Of a DNA stretch of 64,000 bases, positions 44,663 to 52,243 are shown piece after piece (position 1 is the first letter of the stretch; every line of letters begins with the position of its first letter). The notes beneath the pieces were generated by a model that was given only the letters and a program-made list of their open reading frames with translations, had not been told where the DNA came from and did no database searches. The DNA comes from Holdemanella porci (GTDB lineage: Bacteria > Bacillota_I > Bacilli_A > Erysipelotrichales > Erysipelotrichaceae). The stretch is from NCBI RefSeq assembly GCF_009696075.1, contig NZ_VUMR01000001.1, positions 1 to 64,000 on the forward strand, in the 5' to 3' direction. Both the position numbers and the translations under genes were made by a program.

Positions 44663-45627
44663 CGAATCACCTTTTCTTTCAGCACATACAATAAATCCAT
44701 GACTCTTGCCTTCTTTGTTTTAATAAGTGAATAATAAGGACTTGTATTTTGACACAACAACTTAAAAAACTTCTTATTTTCTAATGCTTGAATATGTTGA
44801 TAAAAAAAAGCACTCATATGACTAAACTCTTCTTGATTCTCTTGATAATAATCCGAATTTGCCAGTCGAATTATATTTAAAACATTTAACGCATTATGAG
44901 CATTCTGTGTACGAATCTTTAATGTATTTGCTCGTTGCAAATGCTCCTCTTTTGTTTGCGTATCATATTGTGCGCCAATAGAATTGTTTTCGTGCAAACG
45001 ATACTGAAACAATGGCTTATTATAAAAGTACATACTACTATAACTAGCCGCAATACTATTAATTAAATAGTCATGTTCAATATCTGTAGAGTAATGTTCT
45101 AAAACTAAATCCTTGATCCACTTATCCAATAGAAGAGAACAGCCTTGAAAGTAGTTCATAGCAAGATAATCCAAGAAATCCACTTGATATAAACTATCTT
45201 TTTCAACAGGACGACAATATAAATTATTATTGGAACGACTCTTATCCACTTTCATTTGTATTTCTTGATTCTTATCATCAATATAAATAAAAGAAGAAGA
45301 CAATACATGCATATTCGAATGACTTTTCATCATACGCATCATTTCTTCCACTTTATTAGGTAACCAAATATCATCTTGGTCACACAAAAAAATATAATCC
45401 CCGCTACATAATTCCATAGCTTTTTTAAAGTTAAGACGATACCCTAGATTCATATCATTTTGTACTACCTTAACTGGGTATTTTTTTAATAATTCTATAG
45501 TTGAATCACTCGATCCATCATCACAAACAATGATTTCATCCACTTTCATAGATTGATTAAGAATGGATTCTATTTGTTCGCAAATATATTTTTCACCATT
45601 ATACGTAGTCATTGCGACTGAAATCAT
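44659..45627 (-). CDS. GT2-family glycosyltransferase (RgpB-like), tandem paralogue 1
   Basis: The 322-residue GT-A enzyme begins ISVAMTTYNGEKYICEQIES and carries IIVCDDGSSDST and YIFLCDQDDIWLPNKV. Its end (TSPYYSLIKTKKARVMDLL) matches the downstream paralogue. Other shared blocks are the SRSNNNLYCRPV and YFQGCSLLLDKW regions. Members of this GT2 branch often transfer rhamnose from dTDP-rhamnose. The ATG follows AGGTGA, 18 nt after the upstream GT4 gene. Confidence 0.88.
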   Translation of the reverse strand: MISVAMTTYNGEKYICEQIESILNQSMKVDEIIVCDDGSSDSTIELLKKYPVKVVQNDMNLGYRLNFKKAMELCSGDYIFLCDQDDIWLPNKVEEMMRMMKSHSNMHVLSSSFIYIDDKNQEIQMKVDKSRSNNNLYCRPVEKDSLYQVDFLDYLAMNYFQGCSLLLDKWIKDLVLEHYSTDIEHDYLINSIAASYSSMYFYNKPLFQYRLHENNSIGAQYDTQTKEEHLQRANTLKIRTQNAHNALNVLNIIRLANSDYYQENQEEFSHMSAFFYQHIQALENKKFFKLLCQNTSPYYSLIKTKKARVMDLLYVLKEKVIR

Positions 45628-45645
45628 TCTTAATCACCTAGCTTT

Positions 45646-46749
45646 CTAAAAAATTCGATTTAAAGCCTCATCTAATGTGGCATTAAATTTCTTTGTCGTA
45701 AAGTATGTATTATACAAATTCTGAATATTCTTTCTTCTTTGAAGCTGCACATCCATACTTTCTGAACAAATCCTTTCTGCCACTTCTTTTATATTCGACT
45801 TTTTCAAATTGAAACCAATATCCCATTCTTCACAAAAATCTTTTGTGTCCCCCTTAATTGTATTTATGATAGGAAGTCCCGCACACATATAGTCTAGTGA
45901 CTTCATAGTCAACCCAACTACTACACTGGACTTCATGACATTAAAGCCATAATTACACTGATCAAACACTTCTTGTTTGCGTTGAAAATCGTATACTTCC
46001 TTATGGTCAACTACATTGACTCCTACACATAATACCTCTTGAATGAAATATTCTTTATTTTCACCATCACCAATAATATGCAACGTACACTTTTTATGAG
46101 CACTGCACTCCCTTAAAAAAGCAGTGATTCTAGGAATGTCTATAATATTATTTATAGAACCCAAGTAACAGAACTGCAACTCATCTTCACTTAAATACGG
46201 ATTCATTGGCAAACACTCTCTATCAATTGCCCAATATAGAACATTTCCACAATGTACATATTTCTTAAACAATTCACATTCACAGAAAACGACATCTCCA
46301 CTTGATAAATACTTATCACGATTATTCTTCCATATTTTAAAAGGTAATAATCCCTTATATCGATCAATCGGCATGGATTCTGGCCATAAATCAATAATGT
46401 CATACATCACTTTAACATTATGATGTTTCTTTTTATATTTCGCCATTTCTTTTACAAGCGTATTACACGGAATAATACAATGAATTAAATCTGGTTGAAT
46501 GTCTTCCATAGCCTTTCTTGCCTTTTTAGAAAACTCAATATGAGATAAGATTCTATCCGCAGAAAGATTCTTATGATACTCTCGAACAGGAATCACAACA
46601 TCAGCTTCAGCTTGATAAACCGCTTTTTTTCTATGCGAAAAATTTGAAGTCACACTCACAACATCAAACCCCTTAGAAGTGTAGTATTTCTTCAATAAAT
46701 GAATACGATCCAAACATGTATCAAACGCATATACTAATGCTACGACCAT
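45646..46749 (-). CDS. GT4-family glycosyltransferase
   Basis: This 367-residue GT-B protein starts MVVALVYAFDTCLDRIHLL. IHCIIPCNTLVKEMAKYKKK and MYDIIDLWPESMP match the acceptor-domain loop seen in WcaI/EpsD-like GT4 enzymes. LCYLGSINNIIDIPRI-type FCYLGSINNIIDIPRI starts the donor domain, which holds GLTMKSLDYMCAGLPIINTIKGD. It lies right after the initiating transferase gene (52-nt gap with no other feature), so it is a candidate for adding the second sugar of cluster A. Confidence 0.83.
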   Translation of the reverse strand: MVVALVYAFDTCLDRIHLLKKYYTSKGFDVVSVTSNFSHRKKAVYQAEADVVIPVREYHKNLSADRILSHIEFSKKARKAMEDIQPDLIHCIIPCNTLVKEMAKYKKKHHNVKVMYDIIDLWPESMPIDRYKGLLPFKIWKNNRDKYLSSGDVVFCECELFKKYVHCGNVLYWAIDRECLPMNPYLSEDELQFCYLGSINNIIDIPRITAFLRECSAHKKCTLHIIGDGENKEYFIQEVLCVGVNVVDHKEVYDFQRKQEVFDQCNYGFNVMKSSVVVGLTMKSLDYMCAGLPIINTIKGDTKDFCEEWDIGFNLKKSNIKEVAERICSESMDVQLQRRKNIQNLYNTYFTTKKFNATLDEALNRIF

Positions 46750-46801
46750 AGATAACTCCCCAACCTAAATATGATATAAACGAAGACCTTATAACTATCC
46801 C

Positions 46802-47419
46802 TTAGTTATTATTATCTTTATTATGGATACTTCCCGTACCACCTTCGACAACCCCATCATGTTTTAACACGGAAAAGATTGTCATAAAAAAACATTTCAC
46901 ATCAAATGAAAAACTTAAATTCTTACAATACTCTCCATCAAGCTTAGCCTTAACATCTATTTCCAGCTCATCACGACCATTTACCTGCGCCCAACCAGTA
47001 AGACCAGGAAGTACATCATTGGCGCCATAATGATCTCTCAATTCAATTAAATCATATTGATTCCATAGAGCAGGTCTTGGACCCACAATTGCCATTTCCC
47101 CTTTAAATATATTAAACAACTGTGGAAGCTCATCCAAAGACGTCTTTCTCAAAAATTTACCAATACTCGTAATATATTGATCTGGATTTTCCAATAAATG
47201 CGTAGGCATATCTTTCGGTGTATCAATACGCATTGTTCTAAACTTTAAAATATTAAAATAAGACTTATGAATTCCCACACGCTTCTGCTTAAAAAACACA
47301 GGTCCCGGAGAAGTCACCTTAATTAAAACCATTAATACAATCAATAGTGGAGATAAGATTATGATTCCAGCCAAACTCAAAAGAAAATCTATCGTTCGCT
47401 TTCCATATTTCGAATACAT
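46802..47419 (-). CDS. Initiating phosphoglycosyl transferase, short form (PglC/WcaJ-C-type)
   Basis: The 205-residue enzyme has one re-entrant N-terminal helix (about 8-33: DFLLSLAGIIILSPLLIVL) and the catalytic domain with GPVFFKQKRVG, FNILKFRTM, GKFLRKTSLDELPQLFNIFKG and AIVGPRPALWNQ. It moves a sugar-1-phosphate to undecaprenyl phosphate to start cluster A glycan synthesis. Its GPRPA end is typical of UDP-Gal/GalNAc/diNAcBac users, but the donor is not certain. It is the first gene of cluster A, behind an extended -10 promoter and a hairpin just upstream of its ribosome binding site. Confidence 0.92.
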   Translation of the reverse strand: MYSKYGKRTIDFLLSLAGIIILSPLLIVLMVLIKVTSPGPVFFKQKRVGIHKSYFNILKFRTMRIDTPKDMPTHLLENPDQYITSIGKFLRKTSLDELPQLFNIFKGEMAIVGPRPALWNQYDLIELRDHYGANDVLPGLTGWAQVNGRDELEIDVKAKLDGEYCKNLSFSFDVKCFFMTIFSVLKHDGVVEGGTGSIHNKDNNN

Positions 47420-47439
47420 AAAAACACTCTCCTATTTTT

Positions 47440-47456
47440 GTAGAGATTTTCTCTAC
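47440..47456 (-). promoter_or_regulatory. Hairpin in the 5' leader of cluster A
   Basis: GTAGAGA (47456-47450) pairs with TCTCTAC (47446-47440), 3-nt loop, perfect 7 bp, near the start of the transcript and 8 nt before the AGGAG site of the first gene. It has no U-tract, so it is not a terminator; it may affect translation or mRNA stability, or be a repressor site. Confidence 0.45.
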
Positions 47457-47463
47457 GTAGAAA

Positions 47464-47492
47464 AGTATACCATAATAAAAAGCCTGAAACAA
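47464..47492 (-). promoter_or_regulatory. Promoter of polysaccharide cluster A
   Basis: TTGTTT (47492-47487), 17-bp spacer, TATACT (47469-47464) preceded by TGG (extended -10) on the minus strand. Transcription would start near 47457, about 38 nt before the first gene. Confidence 0.65.
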
Positions 47493-47571
47493 AAAAAGTT
47501 AAGAAAGTTAAATTAAACTCTTTTAATATCATCTTTATATAAGGGATATATTAAAATTATGTGATAATGTC

Positions 47572-47596
47572 AAAAAAAAGAGAACTTCATGTTCCC
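47572..47596 (-). terminator. Terminator of the 45-residue membrane protein gene
   Basis: GGGAAC (47596-47591) pairs with GTTCTC (47585-47580), one G-U pair, loop ATGAA, followed by eight U on the minus strand. It lies immediately after the small gene and insulates cluster A. Confidence 0.75.
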
Positions 47597-47734
47597 TTAT
47601 ATAAGTAGTGCTACCATCTTAAACACAAAAACTGCAACCAACAAAATCCCAATCCACTTAATGAACTTAAATGCGACTTTGATCCCAAAATAAATTAAGG
47701 CTATTGAAACCACAAAACCAAGAATGTCTGACAT
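47597..47734 (-). CDS. Small hydrophobic membrane protein, 45 residues
   Basis: A short reading frame starts MSDILGFVVSIALIYFGIK and ends KMVALLI. It is almost all hydrophobic: one long helix (about 4-18), a short basic turn (KVAFKFIKW) and a second helix (about 27-45), giving a likely hairpin in the membrane. Support is strong for its size. It has a GGAGG site 7 nt before the ATG, its own TTGAAA-17-TAAAAT promoter and its own terminator right after the stop. I do not recognise the family. It sits between the beta-galactosidase and the start of cluster A. It may be a regulator or partner of a membrane complex, or a type I toxin-like peptide. Confidence 0.7.
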   Translation of the reverse strand: MSDILGFVVSIALIYFGIKVAFKFIKWIGILLVAVFVFKMVALLI

Positions 47735-47758
47735 CTTTCAACCTCCAATTTAACAACT

Positions 47759-47787
47759 ATTTTAATTGATTTTTACCTTCCTTTCAA
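47759..47787 (-). promoter_or_regulatory. Promoter of the 45-residue membrane protein gene
   Basis: TTGAAA (47787-47782), 17-bp spacer, TAAAAT (47764-47759) on the minus strand, 24 nt before the ATG. It is back to back with the lacZ promoter. Confidence 0.65.
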
Positions 47788-47797
47788 TACTTGCCTT

Positions 47798-47806
47798 TGA
47801 TATAAT
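47798..47806 (+). promoter_or_regulatory. Extended -10 promoter of the beta-galactosidase gene
   Basis: TGATATAAT (TGn + perfect TATAAT) 31 nt before the ATG at 47838. No good -35 at 16-18 bp. No catabolite-repression (cre) or operator palindrome was recognised. Confidence 0.6.
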
Positions 47807-47837
47807 TTAAGTTACCAATAACACAAGGAGTGATACA

Positions 47838-50735
47838 ATGCGAACACCAGACTTAAACTGGATCAAAGACCCACGTGTCTTTCAAGTAAACAGACTACAA
47901 ACTTACAGCGACCACATATATACAATTGGAAAGGACAAAAAACCAAGCTCATTCTCACTAAATGGAACATGGAAATTCAACCTTTCAAAAAATTATGATT
48001 CATGCTTTAAATTCTTCTATAATACAGAATTTAATGACTCCAACTGGAACGACATCCAAGTACCCGGACACATCCAGCTCCAAGGATTCGATAACCCACA
48101 CTATACAGACGTTACCTACCCTTGGGATGGGCATGACGTGGTAAAACCCGGACAAATTGATATGGACAAAAACAAAGTCTATCAATACCGTAAAACATTT
48201 GATTGTCCACAAGACTTTATCGGAAATAAACTCATTCTATCCTTTGAAGGCGTAGAATCCAATATCTACGTATGGCTAAATGGTAAATTTATCGGATATG
48301 CAGAAGATTCCTTTACTCCAAGCCGCTTTGACATCACAAAATACATACAAGAAAAAGATAACATACTCTGCGTACGCATCTTTCAAAAATGCACAGGCAC
48401 ATGGCTAGAAGACCAAGACATGTGGCGCTTTACAGGCATATTTAGAGATGTCATGATCTATAAACAACCAAATCTTCATATACAAGACTTAAAAATCGAT
48501 ACAAACATTGATCTAGACACACACAAAAGTGTTCTTAGTTGTGTTTGTAAAATGAGCAGCAATGAATCCCATACACTACAAGCCAAACTATATGATCCAC
48601 AAGGAAACATCGTATGGAATGGCAATATGCAAGATTCATTTGAAATCCCAGTAGAAAACACATGCCTATGGAGCAGTGAATTTCCGAATCTGTATCAATT
48701 AGAACTCGTTTTATACGATACAAACAACGAAATCATAGAAACCATTCAAGAACAAGTTGGATTTCGAAAATTCACGCTCGAATACGGCATTATGAAACTC
48801 AATGGAAAACGAATTGTATTTCACGGCATCAACCGCCATGAATGGGATCCAAAAACAGGAAGATGTTTATCTCAAGAAAAAATGGAAGAAGACATTCATA
48901 TCTTAAAATCACTAAACATCAACGCCATACGAACATCTCACTATCCAAACAACAGCTATTGGTATAAACTATGTGACCAATACGGAATCTACGTCATTGA
49001 CGAAATGAATCTAGAAACCCACGGAGCCAATGATATCCTTCCACAAAACAAAACCGAATGGACAGATTGTTTATTAGATAGAGCTAGAAGCATGTATGAA
49101 AGAGACAAAAACCATGCCTGCATCTTAATGTGGTCACTTGGAAATGAATCTGGCAGCGGATCCAACTTCATGCTCCTACACGACTACTTCAAAGAACAAG
49201 ACCCATCAAGACTTGTTCACTATGAAGGCATCACACAAGATCGTACATTCGAAAATGCATCCGACATTGAATCTAGAATGTATACATCTCCAGAAAATGT
49301 GAAAGCCTATCTAGAAAGCCATCCAATGAAACCATTTATGCTATGTGAATATATGCACGCCATGGGAAATAGTCTTGGAGGCATGGAAGAATATACCAAT
49401 CTAGAAGACGAATACGAACAATACCAAGGCGGCTTTGTATGGGACTATGTAGACCAAGCCATTTTAAAAGACGGACAATACTATTATGGACAAGACTTTG
49501 ACGACTACCCTAATGACTCTAACTTTTGTGGAGATGGCATCCTATTGCCAAATCGAGAAGAAACCGGTAAAAGCCAAGAACTAAAACAACTCTACCGCTA
49601 TGTCGATATGGAAATCCATTTCGATTCGGTAACCATTAAAAATAAAAACCTATTCTACGACCTAAGCAAAGATACCTTTATCTTTGAATTGAAACAAAAT
49701 GGACTCGTTATACAATCCGGCATCTTTAAAACAAGCGTAGAACCAGGCACTACAAAAACAATGCCCGTACAATTTAAACAAATCAATACCCCAGGCTATT
49801 ACACAAAAACCATCTACTACAAAACACCATTAGGCATTCAATCCTTTGACCAACAAGTCTTTGAAGTCAAACAAGACCCACCCAAAGAACAAGCCATGCT
49901 CGTAGTAGAAGGCAAAGAAACAATCGGCATTCAATTTATCGATACCGAATACTTATTCGATAAACGAAAAGGTTTAGTATCCATTCAAGTAAATGATGAA
50001 GAAATACTTCAACAAGCACCAAAACCCATCTTCTACAGAGCCTTAACCGACAATGATCGTGGTGCCAAACAAACCTATGCCAACTGGCTAAATGCAAGCC
50101 TATTTCAAAATGTAGTTGACTTTAAAATGATACGAAACTCCAAATGCGCACAAATAATCTATACAATACAACTTGAATCTATTGAAGAAGAATGTAAACT
50201 CGTCTATACAGTCTACAACAATCAAAGTATTCAAATCCAGTTGCACCTAGACAAAAACTCACAAAGACAAACACTACCACTCTTTGGAATCGAGTTTGCT
50301 CTAAAAGAAGAGTTCAAAAACTTCGCTTACTTTGGAAAAGGCGAAAAAGACACATATATAGATCGAGACCATGCCTTAACCGATTTCTACTTTGAAAACG
50401 TAGACACAAACTACATTCCATACTTAAAGCCACAAGAACACGGCAACCACACAGACTGCAAATGGTGCAGCCTATCCAACGACACCATTCAAGTAAACAT
50501 CAAGTCTGAAAAAATGGAATGCATGGCAAGCAAGTATTCCTTTATGCACCTATATAATGCTAACCACACATTTGAACTTCCACAAACCAATACAACCCAT
50601 CTAAGAATCACAAAACAACAAATGGGCGTAGGCGGAATCAACAGCTGGGGCGCAAAAGTACAACCACAATACTTAATTGACCAATCTAAAAACCTAGACT
50701 TTACATGTACACTCTATATTTCAAAGAAGGATTAA
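47838..50735 (+). CDS. lacZ: GH2 beta-galactosidase
   Basis: The 965-residue enzyme has the LacZ order: sugar-binding jelly roll (about 1-205, WNDIQVPGHIQLQGFD), Ig-like domain (about 206-305), TIM barrel (about 306-600), Ig-like domain, and the Bgal small-chain domain (about 690-960). The acid/base E437 is in MWSLGNESGSG, the nucleophile E504 in MLCEYMHAMGNS, and the HGINRHEWDP segment is classic LacZ. There is no signal peptide, so it cleaves lactose or other beta-galactosides inside the cell. It is monocistronic, with its own promoter and a terminator whose loop contains its stop codon. No permease or regulator lies next to it. AAGGAG precedes the ATG. Confidence 0.94.
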   Translation: MRTPDLNWIKDPRVFQVNRLQTYSDHIYTIGKDKKPSSFSLNGTWKFNLSKNYDSCFKFFYNTEFNDSNWNDIQVPGHIQLQGFDNPHYTDVTYPWDGHDVVKPGQIDMDKNKVYQYRKTFDCPQDFIGNKLILSFEGVESNIYVWLNGKFIGYAEDSFTPSRFDITKYIQEKDNILCVRIFQKCTGTWLEDQDMWRFTGIFRDVMIYKQPNLHIQDLKIDTNIDLDTHKSVLSCVCKMSSNESHTLQAKLYDPQGNIVWNGNMQDSFEIPVENTCLWSSEFPNLYQLELVLYDTNNEIIETIQEQVGFRKFTLEYGIMKLNGKRIVFHGINRHEWDPKTGRCLSQEKMEEDIHILKSLNINAIRTSHYPNNSYWYKLCDQYGIYVIDEMNLETHGANDILPQNKTEWTDCLLDRARSMYERDKNHACILMWSLGNESGSGSNFMLLHDYFKEQDPSRLVHYEGITQDRTFENASDIESRMYTSPENVKAYLESHPMKPFMLCEYMHAMGNSLGGMEEYTNLEDEYEQYQGGFVWDYVDQAILKDGQYYYGQDFDDYPNDSNFCGDGILLPNREETGKSQELKQLYRYVDMEIHFDSVTIKNKNLFYDLSKDTFIFELKQNGLVIQSGIFKTSVEPGTTKTMPVQFKQINTPGYYTKTIYYKTPLGIQSFDQQVFEVKQDPPKEQAMLVVEGKETIGIQFIDTEYLFDKRKGLVSIQVNDEEILQQAPKPIFYRALTDNDRGAKQTYANWLNASLFQNVVDFKMIRNSKCAQIIYTIQLESIEEECKLVYTVYNNQSIQIQLHLDKNSQRQTLPLFGIEFALKEEFKNFAYFGKGEKDTYIDRDHALTDFYFENVDTNYIPYLKPQEHGNHTDCKWCSLSNDTIQVNIKSEKMECMASKYSFMHLYNANHTFELPQTNTTHLRITKQQMGVGGINSWGAKVQPQYLIDQSKNLDFTCTLYISKKD

Positions 50736-50752
50736 CCTCCTTCTTTTTGTTT
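50723..50752 (+). terminator. Terminator of lacZ
   Basis: AAAGAAGGA (50723-50731) pairs perfectly with TCCTTCTTT (50738-50746). The 6-nt loop holds the lacZ stop codon. T-rich tail TTGTTTAT follows. Confidence 0.8.
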
Positions 50753-50767
50753 ATACGTTTCACTATA

Positions 50768-50803
50768 ATACGTATTGTGTATGCACGTATATTTTGATAT
50801 GAT
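50768..50803 (+). promoter_or_regulatory. Promoter and operator of the hicAB remnant
   Basis: TTGTGT (50775-50780), 17-bp spacer, TATGAT (50798-50803) preceded by TGA (extended -10). ATACGT (50768-50773) and ACGTAT (50785-50790) form a 6-bp inverted repeat that brackets the -35, a good site for HicB autorepression. Confidence 0.5.
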
Positions 50804-50824
50804 AATTGTGCAAAGAGGACACAT

Positions 50825-50979
50825 ATGCCAATGACGTCAAAGGATATGGAGCGACTTATCCTTACGGATGGATGGGTTCCCACAGGCAATACAAACACCC
50901 AACGAAAAAAGGTAAAGTGACTATACCATTATCAAAGTCAACTGAACAATCCATTCTAAAACAAGCAGGGCTTAAATAA
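50825..50979 (+). pseudogene. hicA: hicA mRNA-interferase toxin, frameshifted remnant
   Basis: The first frame reads MPMTSKDMERLILTDGW, the normal HicA start. After the GGATGG at about 50868-50873 the similarity moves to another frame that reads GSHRQYKHPTKKGKVTIPL...SILKQAGLK, with the active-site histidine in GSHRQY, and ends at the TAA at 50977-50979. About seven residues between GW and GSH are missing and the two parts are out of frame. The HG...KG stretch after TIP is also shortened. The toxin is therefore broken, while the antitoxin gene 35 nt downstream is intact. An AGAGG site and a promoter remain upstream. Confidence 0.8.
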
Positions 50980-51014
50980 CTCTGCTTGAATATTTTAAAA
51001 AGGAGGTAAACAAC

Positions 51015-51437
51015 ATGTTGTCAATTTATCCAGCTTGTTTCTTTAAAGAAGAAAATCATTACTCTGTCATTTTTCCAGACTTCAATTACCTTTCCACATG
51101 TGGAGATTCACTACAAGACGCAATGGAAATGGCCGTAGATTGTCTAGCCGGTGCATTGTTCAGCGCAAAACTAGACAATGAAGATATTCCAATTCCTTCA
51201 AAGTTAGAAGAAATTGATCCAACACAAATCGCATCTGAACTTGAATTCGAATTTAAACAATCTTTTGTCACCCTTGTATCTGTTGATGTTGAAGAATATG
51301 CAAAAACACATTTCAATAAAGCTATCAAAAAAACATTAACCATACCCGAATGGTTAAACAATGAAGCTATGAGCAAGAAAATCAATTTCTCGCAAGTTCT
51401 TCAAGAAGCATTGATTGCCAAATTGCATTCGTTGTGA
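51015..51437 (+). CDS. hicB: HicB-family antitoxin
   Basis: The 140-residue protein has the HicB fold: an RNase H-like N-terminal half (YPACFFKEENHYSVIFPDF, then CGDSLQDAMEMAVDCLAGAL) and a C-terminal DNA-binding/RHH-like helix pair (KKTLTIPEWLNNEAM...FSQVLQEALIAKL). HicB binds HicA and represses the operon through its C-terminal domain. A very good AAAAAGGAGG site precedes the ATG. As hicA upstream is broken, this is an antitoxin left alone; it may persist as an autoregulated protein or protect against related toxins. A second, decayed hicB piece lies about 110 nt downstream. Confidence 0.88.
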   Translation: MLSIYPACFFKEENHYSVIFPDFNYLSTCGDSLQDAMEMAVDCLAGALFSAKLDNEDIPIPSKLEEIDPTQIASELEFEFKQSFVTLVSVDVEEYAKTHFNKAIKKTLTIPEWLNNEAMSKKINFSQVLQEALIAKLHSL

Positions 51438-51466
51438 ATTATAAATATCTAACACATTATACGATC

Positions 51467-51535
51467 AACCCTCATACCTTCTATTAAACTATTCCTTTTT
51501 ACTTGGAGTACAAACAATGATACTATCACACCCTC
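51467..51535 (-). repeat. Repeat copy 1: relic of an unknown small gene
   Basis: This stretch aligns with 53500-53578 (shared blocks include ATACCTTCTAT, TTAAACTATTCC and ACACCCTCA-like ends). On the minus strand a short frame reads GCDSIIVCTPSKKE, matching GAGSIIICNPDKG in copy 2. It is a decayed duplicate; the two copies flank the ATPase/TOPRIM genes. Confidence 0.5.
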
Positions 51536-51545
51536 AAAAACAGTA

Positions 51546-51617
51546 GACCACGATAAGGTCGCAAAAGAACTCGAATTTGAATACAAAAGTTGCTTTATTA
51601 AACAGATTGAGCTGTAG
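51546..51617 (+). pseudogene. hicB fragment
   Basis: The frame DHDKVAKELEFEYKSCF followed by IKQIEL and TAG matches the middle of the intact HicB upstream (DPTQIASELEFEFKQSFVTL). Everything before and after is lost, so this is a remnant of a second hicB. The TAG lies in the stem of a strong terminator. Confidence 0.6.
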
Positions 51618-51640
51618 TTACAAACTACAGCTCATTTTCT
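51609..51640 (+). terminator. Terminator after the hicB fragment
   Basis: GAGCTGTAGTT (51609-51619) pairs perfectly with AACTACAGCTC (51623-51633), 3-nt loop ACA, followed by ATTTTCT. It faces the minus-strand TOPRIM gene, whose own terminator I could not find. Confidence 0.75.
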
Positions 51641-51722
51641 GATTCAACCAAAGAGAACTTACAAAAACAATTCAAATCTTGATTTTTTTCATTTTTTGGA
51701 AATTACGCAAATGTTTTCCCTT

Positions 51723-52226
51723 TTATTTCTTAATCAAATTACTATCATTCTTATACTTCGTAAATGCTCCTTTTGGATTTTGATTCCAAAAGGAGTTAAT
51801 ATCAAAATGATGGTTTATTAAAACTTGTTTAAGATTCTTACATTTTGCTAAATCACTCTTATACTCACTATTCGATTTACTCTTCATGAGCTCCTTTACA
51901 TTTGCAATATTACAACTACGCACTAACTCATCCTCTAGATTTTTCACTTCAGGAATAATAATCACCTTTTTCACATTAGACTGTTTTTTTAAGAAATGAA
52001 GATTGTAGTCTAATATATCCGTTTCATCTTTATCTGTATCAAACACCAAGATAACAATCGTTCCAGGTTTTAATTTCATTAAAATATTTTTGTTCAATTT
52101 ATTCTGAATAACATTAAATACATCCACTTTTCCAGCTTGAATACATTGAAAATCTGTTTTTAATGTATTAATAATGGCACGTTCCCCTTCACCTTCAACA
52201 AAGAAATGATAAATATTTTTAGACAT
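51723..52226 (-). CDS. TOPRIM-like small protein, partner of the adjacent ATPase
   Basis: The 167-residue protein resembles compact TOPRIM/RloB-like nuclease domains. The first strand ends in a conserved acidic FFVEGEGERAII motif. VILVFDTDKDETDIL gives the DxD-type second motif (about residues 61-72), and IIIPEVKNLEDELVRS follows, a motif seen in TOPRIM proteins of this type. There are no other domains and no signal peptide. The gene starts 17 nt after the ATPase stop and shares its promoter. ATPase + TOPRIM pairs are known from OLD, PARIS (AriA/AriB) and RloA/RloB-like systems. This pair is smaller than PARIS and I cannot place it in a named type. Nuclease activity is inferred. Confidence 0.65.
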   Translation of the reverse strand: MSKNIYHFFVEGEGERAIINTLKTDFQCIQAGKVDVFNVIQNKLNKNILMKLKPGTIVILVFDTDKDETDILDYNLHFLKKQSNVKKVIIIPEVKNLEDELVRSCNIANVKELMKSKSNSEYKSDLAKCKNLKQVLINHHFDINSFWNQNPKGAFTKYKNDSNLIKK

Positions 52227-52243
52227 GGCAATGGCTCCTAATC

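Noticed and set aside
51086-51385. Minus-strand frame of 99 residues inside hicB.
   Set aside because: It lies fully opposite a well-supported HicB gene and has no recognisable domain or ribosome site.
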